Source: Sphingosinicella terrae
GTDB lineage: Bacteria; Pseudomonadota; Alphaproteobacteria; Sphingomonadales; Sphingomonadaceae
Reading direction: 5' to 3'
Length of the DNA stretch: 64,000 nt
NCBI RefSeq assembly: GCF_003347635.1
Contig: NZ_QDFY01000006.1
Coordinates: 62,001 to 126,000, forward strand
Part shown: positions 61,577 through 64,000 of the stretch, in pieces
Layout of the letters: every line of letters begins with the position of its first letter
Position numbering within the stretch: the first letter of the stretch is position 1
Translations under genes and position numbers: made by a program
The notes under the pieces: model-generated
What the model was told of the DNA's origin: nothing
Seen by the model: the letters and a program-made list of their open reading frames with translations, nothing else
Database searches by the model: none

Positions 61577-61771
61577 ATGCGAGACGAAATGGACGGCCGC
61601 CTCTGGGTGGATCATCATGACGACTTCTCGGAAGCCGTCGACCGGGCGATGTCGGCGCTGCGCGCCGGTTTCGGGCGATTGGCGCTGTGGGACGGCAGCA
61701 GCCATCAGCTCATGGCGCTGGTGGCCGCCTTCGCCGTCACCGCCCTCACCTTCAACACGACTTCGGCCTGA
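61577..61771 (+). CDS. Small membrane protein of unknown function
   Basis: A 64-residue protein. An acidic N-terminus (EMDGRLWVDHHDDFSEAVDR) precedes a helical segment ending in a hydrophobic C-terminal stretch (HQLMALVAAFAVTALTFNTT). AAAGGA 7 bp upstream fits the ATG at 61577. It is followed 12 bp later by an even smaller gene with a perfect ribosome site. It may anchor to the membrane by its tail. No known family is recognised. Confidence 0.65.
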   Translation: MRDEMDGRLWVDHHDDFSEAVDRAMSALRAGFGRLALWDGSSHQLMALVAAFAVTALTFNTTSA

Positions 61772-61782
61772 GGAGAGAGACG

Positions 61783-61890
61783 ATGGTCAAGCGACTGAAG
61801 CAATGGCTGGAGGACATCCACTTCGCTTTCGCCGAGCTGAACAAGATCCAGTTCGCGGCGCCGTGGCGCAGGCCCAGCCGCCGATGCTGA
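61783..61890 (+). CDS. Very small protein, 35 residues
   Basis: A 35-residue reading frame with AGGAG 7 bp upstream, starting VKRLKQWLEDIHFAFAELNK and ending with a basic tail. The first half is an amphipathic helix. It lies 12 bp after the 64-residue gene and is probably translated from the same message. The strong ribosome site is the main support. Function unknown. Confidence 0.55.
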   Translation: MVKRLKQWLEDIHFAFAELNKIQFAAPWRRPSRRC

Positions 61891-61905
61891 AAGCCGGGAT
61901 CGATC

Positions 61906-62076
61906 CCGCCTCCGTACCGACATCGCATAGCTGCGGCTGACCGGCGCAAGAGCGTCGTTGCTCAGCCGCAGCGCGATGCTTTCCCCGGCCGCTTCGACGC
62001 CGATGACGGCGCTTCGGCTGATCCGCCAGCCGCGATGATCATGCAGCCCGTCGAAACCGACCACCCCCGCGCCCAT
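61906..62076 (-). pseudogene. Remnant of a LytTR DNA-binding domain
   Basis: On the minus strand a reading frame of about 57 residues reads GLHDHRGWRISRSAVIGVEA followed by LRLSNDALAPVSRSYAMSVR, which resembles the C-terminal half of a LytTR DNA-binding domain (HRSWWVA..V and APVSR..A.LR). No N-terminal part exists: the region upstream is occupied by the hydrolase gene on the other strand. The frame continues over the small genes without homology. It is probably the decayed end of an old regulator. It could also be the true C-terminus of a gene displaced by rearrangement. Confidence 0.5.
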
Positions 62077-62130
62077 CCCTTGCCCTGATCCGCTCTGGCG
62101 CCGCAAGTCGGGCTGGGCCAAGGGCGGATC

Positions 62131-63036
62131 ATGACCCGCTTCCGCGCCGCACTTGCGTTCCTCCTCGCCGCCGCGCTAGCCGCCTGTGTCGTGAACGAAG
62201 TCGCTGTCGAACCACCGACCGGCCCGGATGGGCTGATGGCATGGCCGGACCTGCTCGAACGCCCGCGGCCGGAGCCGGATCATAGCTTCTCCTATGGCGG
62301 GGATCCGCTTCAGGTCGCCGACCTGTGGGTGCCCGCCGGAGCCGGTCCGCACCCGGTCGTGCTGATGGTCCATGGCGGCTGCTGGCAGAGCGACATCGCC
62401 GATCGCACGATCATGAACTGGATTGCCGATGATCTGAAGCGGCGCGGCCTGGCGGTGTGGAACATCGACTATCGCGGCGTCGACCGCGACGGCGGCGGCT
62501 ATCCCGGCACCTTCCAGGACGTCGCGGCGGCCGCCGACGCGCTCCGCCCACGGGCCGCTGTGCACCGCCTCGACCTCGGCCGGATCGTTGCGGTCGGCCA
62601 TTCGGCCGGCGGCCACCTCGCCCTGTGGCTGGCGGCAAGGCCGAGGCTCCCTGCAGGCTCGCCTCTCCGCGGCGGCGAGACGCTGCCGATCCGGCGGGTG
62701 ATCAGCCTGGGCGGTCTTCCCGATCTCGAGGAGGCGGCGCGTCCACCCGGCAGCGGCTGCGGCACCGACATTATCGCGCGCCTGACCGGCGGCCGCTTCG
62801 ACGACACTTCGGTGCCGCGCCTGGCGCCGCTCGGCGTCGACCAGGTGCTGATCAACGGCCTCCAGGACCGGATCATCCCGACCTCTTATGCCGAAGGCTA
62901 TGCCGCGCCGATGCGCGCCGCCGGCGACGACGTGCGCGTCCGGATGATCGACCGCACCGGCCATGTCGAGCTGGTCGCTCCCGAAACCGCCGCCTGGGCC
63001 GCTGCCGTCGAGGAAATCGAAAGGGTCTTGCGCTGA
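62131..63036 (+). CDS. Alpha/beta hydrolase lipoprotein, possible kynurenine formamidase
   Basis: A 301-residue hydrolase. A lipoprotein signal (LAFLLAAALAACVV, lipobox LAAC) is followed by an alpha/beta fold: VVLMVHGGCWQSDIADRTIM (HGGxW oxyanion motif), Ser158 in VGHSAGGHLALWLAARP, Asp in GLQDRIIPTSYAEG and His in RTGHVELVAPET. HGGxW is the motif of the alpha/beta-fold arylformamidases. The stop overlaps the start of kynureninase (TGATG), so the two are co-made. It could hydrolyse N-formylkynurenine, although a lipid anchor would put it outside the cytoplasm, which is unusual; the signal may instead be a plain membrane anchor. Confidence 0.72.
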   Translation: MTRFRAALAFLLAAALAACVVNEVAVEPPTGPDGLMAWPDLLERPRPEPDHSFSYGGDPLQVADLWVPAGAGPHPVVLMVHGGCWQSDIADRTIMNWIADDLKRRGLAVWNIDYRGVDRDGGGYPGTFQDVAAAADALRPRAAVHRLDLGRIVAVGHSAGGHLALWLAARPRLPAGSPLRGGETLPIRRVISLGGLPDLEEAARPPGSGCGTDIIARLTGGRFDDTSVPRLAPLGVDQVLINGLQDRIIPTSYAEGYAAPMRAAGDDVRVRMIDRTGHVELVAPETAAWAAAVEEIERVLR

Positions 63037-64000
63037 TGGGGCTCACCCGCGCCGAAGCCGTCGCCGCCGACGCCGCCGATCCGCTTCGCTCGTTGCGCGA
63101 GCGTTTCCTGCTTCCGGAAGGGATCATCTATCTCGACGGCAATTCGCTGGGGCCGCTGCCCCGGGCGGCGCCGCCGCGCCAGCAGGAAGTGATCGCCGAG
63201 CAATGGGGCAAGTCGCTGATTCGCAGCTGGAACGAGCATGGCTGGATCGACGCGCCGCAGCGGCTCGGCGCGCGGATCGCGCCCTTGATCGGGGCGCGGC
63301 CCCATGAGGTGATCGTCACCGACTCGACGTCGGTCAACCTGTTCAAGCTGCTGGTCGCCGCAGCCCGCCTGTCGGACCGGCCCGCCTTGCTCTCCGAGGC
63401 GGGCAATTTCCACACCGACCTCCATATCGCGAGCGGCGTTGCCGATCTGATGGGCCTGCGTCTCGACATTGCGCCGCGGCAGGAGGTGGAGTCGCGGATC
63501 GGTGCCGACACCAACCTGCTCCTGCTCACCCACGTCCATTACAAGACCAGCGAACGCTTCGACATGGCGGGGGTGACCCGCCGGGCCAGGGCCGCCGGCG
63601 CGCTCACGGTCTGGGACCTCAGCCACAGCGTAGGCGCGGTGCCGCTCCACCTCAACGAGACCGGCGCCGAGCTCGCCGTCGGTTGCGGATACAAATATCT
63701 GAACGGCAGCCCGGGCGCGCCCGCCTTCCTCTATGTCGCCGAGCACCTTCAGGAACAGCTGGTGTCGCCGCTTCGCGGCTGGATGGGCCATGCCGCGCCG
63801 TTCGACTTCACCGACGATTACCGCCCGGCGCGCGGGATCGACCGCTTCCTCGCCGGGACCCCGCCGATCCTCGGCCTCGCCGCCCTCGAGGCGGGGATCG
63901 GCGCCTTCGAAGGCGTGTCGATGGAGCGGCTTTGGACGAAGTCGATCGCCCTGTTCGACGTCTTCTACGGACTGGTCGAGGCCCGCTGCCCCGAGCTCGA
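63036..64000 (+). CDS. kynU: Kynureninase, 3' end outside window
   Basis: A PLP enzyme that splits kynurenine to anthranilate and alanine. The frame is open to the end of the window (321 codons). FLLPEGIIYLDGNSLGPLPR is the start of the fold; DSTSVNLFKLLVAAARL, LSEAGNFHTDLHIASGV and VWDLSHSVGAVPLHLN hold cofactor contacts; the Schiff-base Lys220 is in GCGYKYLNGSPGAPAF. The ATG overlaps the preceding hydrolase stop. No tryptophan dioxygenase is in view, but the pair indicates breakdown of tryptophan through kynurenine. Confidence 0.92.
   Translation, partial: MGLTRAEAVAADAADPLRSLRERFLLPEGIIYLDGNSLGPLPRAAPPRQQEVIAEQWGKSLIRSWNEHGWIDAPQRLGARIAPLIGARPHEVIVTDSTSVNLFKLLVAAARLSDRPALLSEAGNFHTDLHIASGVADLMGLRLDIAPRQEVESRIGADTNLLLLTHVHYKTSERFDMAGVTRRARAAGALTVWDLSHSVGAVPLHLNETGAELAVGCGYKYLNGSPGAPAFLYVAEHLQEQLVSPLRGWMGHAAPFDFTDDYRPARGIDRFLAGTPPILGLAALEAGIGAFEGVSMERLWTKSIALFDVFYGLVEARCPEL

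Overview
The window reads as high-GC chromosomal DNA of an alphaproteobacterium, most likely of the order Sphingomonadales. The reasons are many TonB-dependent receptors and their energising ExbBD/TonB system, a large NAD-type glutamate dehydrogenase, DUF4349 and SWFGD-like proteins, a PhaB reductase, a FixLJ pair, and a lignostilbene-type dioxygenase beside TonB receptors. The assignment is by protein resemblance only. No rRNA, integrase, transposase, CRISPR array or origin was seen; one tRNA (Thr, anticodon CGT) is present.

Layout. 1-2.7 kb: the end of a TonB receptor, a Spinster-like MFS carrier and a secreted YciI-like protein. 2.7-8.5 kb: maleylacetoacetate isomerase, a PepSY protein, a DUF411 protein, two low-complexity proteins (PRC-barrel and SWFGD-like), an L,D-transpeptidase and a PilZ protein. 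8.7-11.4 kb: a receiver protein with Glu in place of the phospho-acceptor Asp, divergent from a haem-PAS FixL/FixJ pair. 11.4-15.5 kb: a HerA-like ATPase, a small secreted protein, and a zinc alcohol dehydrogenase divergent from a LysR regulator.

15.7-26.0 kb is the most distinctive region. A double-headed MarR regulator is followed by a promoter containing an inverted repeat, then seven tightly packed genes: aldehyde dehydrogenase, SnoaL/NTF2-like protein, zinc alcohol dehydrogenase, alpha/beta hydrolase, lignostilbene-type carotenoid oxygenase, TonB receptor and MFS carrier. I read it as an uptake-and-cleavage operon for a stilbene-like or diarylpropane-like aromatic dimer (inference): the receptor and carrier move the compound, the hydrolase and SnoaL protein prepare it, the dioxygenase splits the double bond into aldehydes, and the dehydrogenases oxidise these.

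26-34 kb: a PspC protein behind a sigma-54-like promoter, an HD-GYP protein lacking the HD histidine, a short binding-protein-like lipoprotein coupled to an unusual CDF carrier, Rnk, an MFS protein with an extra N-terminal helix pair, tRNA-Thr and a PAS protein. 34-43.4 kb: NAD-glutamate dehydrogenase, a ribbon-helix-helix protein, PhaB, ferrochelatase coupled to a molybdopterin oxidoreductase subunit, and an NDUFS4-like subunit. 43.4-49 kb: a LemA/TPM/TPM/NUDIX run and a tonB-exbB-exbD-exbD cluster in which tonB is frameshifted in a G8 run. 50-57.7 kb: folB with a pteridine-reductase-like SDR, DUF1285-NUDIX-cca, a GGDEF/EAL protein and parC. 57.8-64 kb: two paralogous DUF4349 proteins flanking an SGNH hydrolase, a GcvA-like LysR, two very small genes, a LytTR remnant, and an alpha/beta hydrolase coupled to kynureninase, which suggests tryptophan breakdown through kynurenine.
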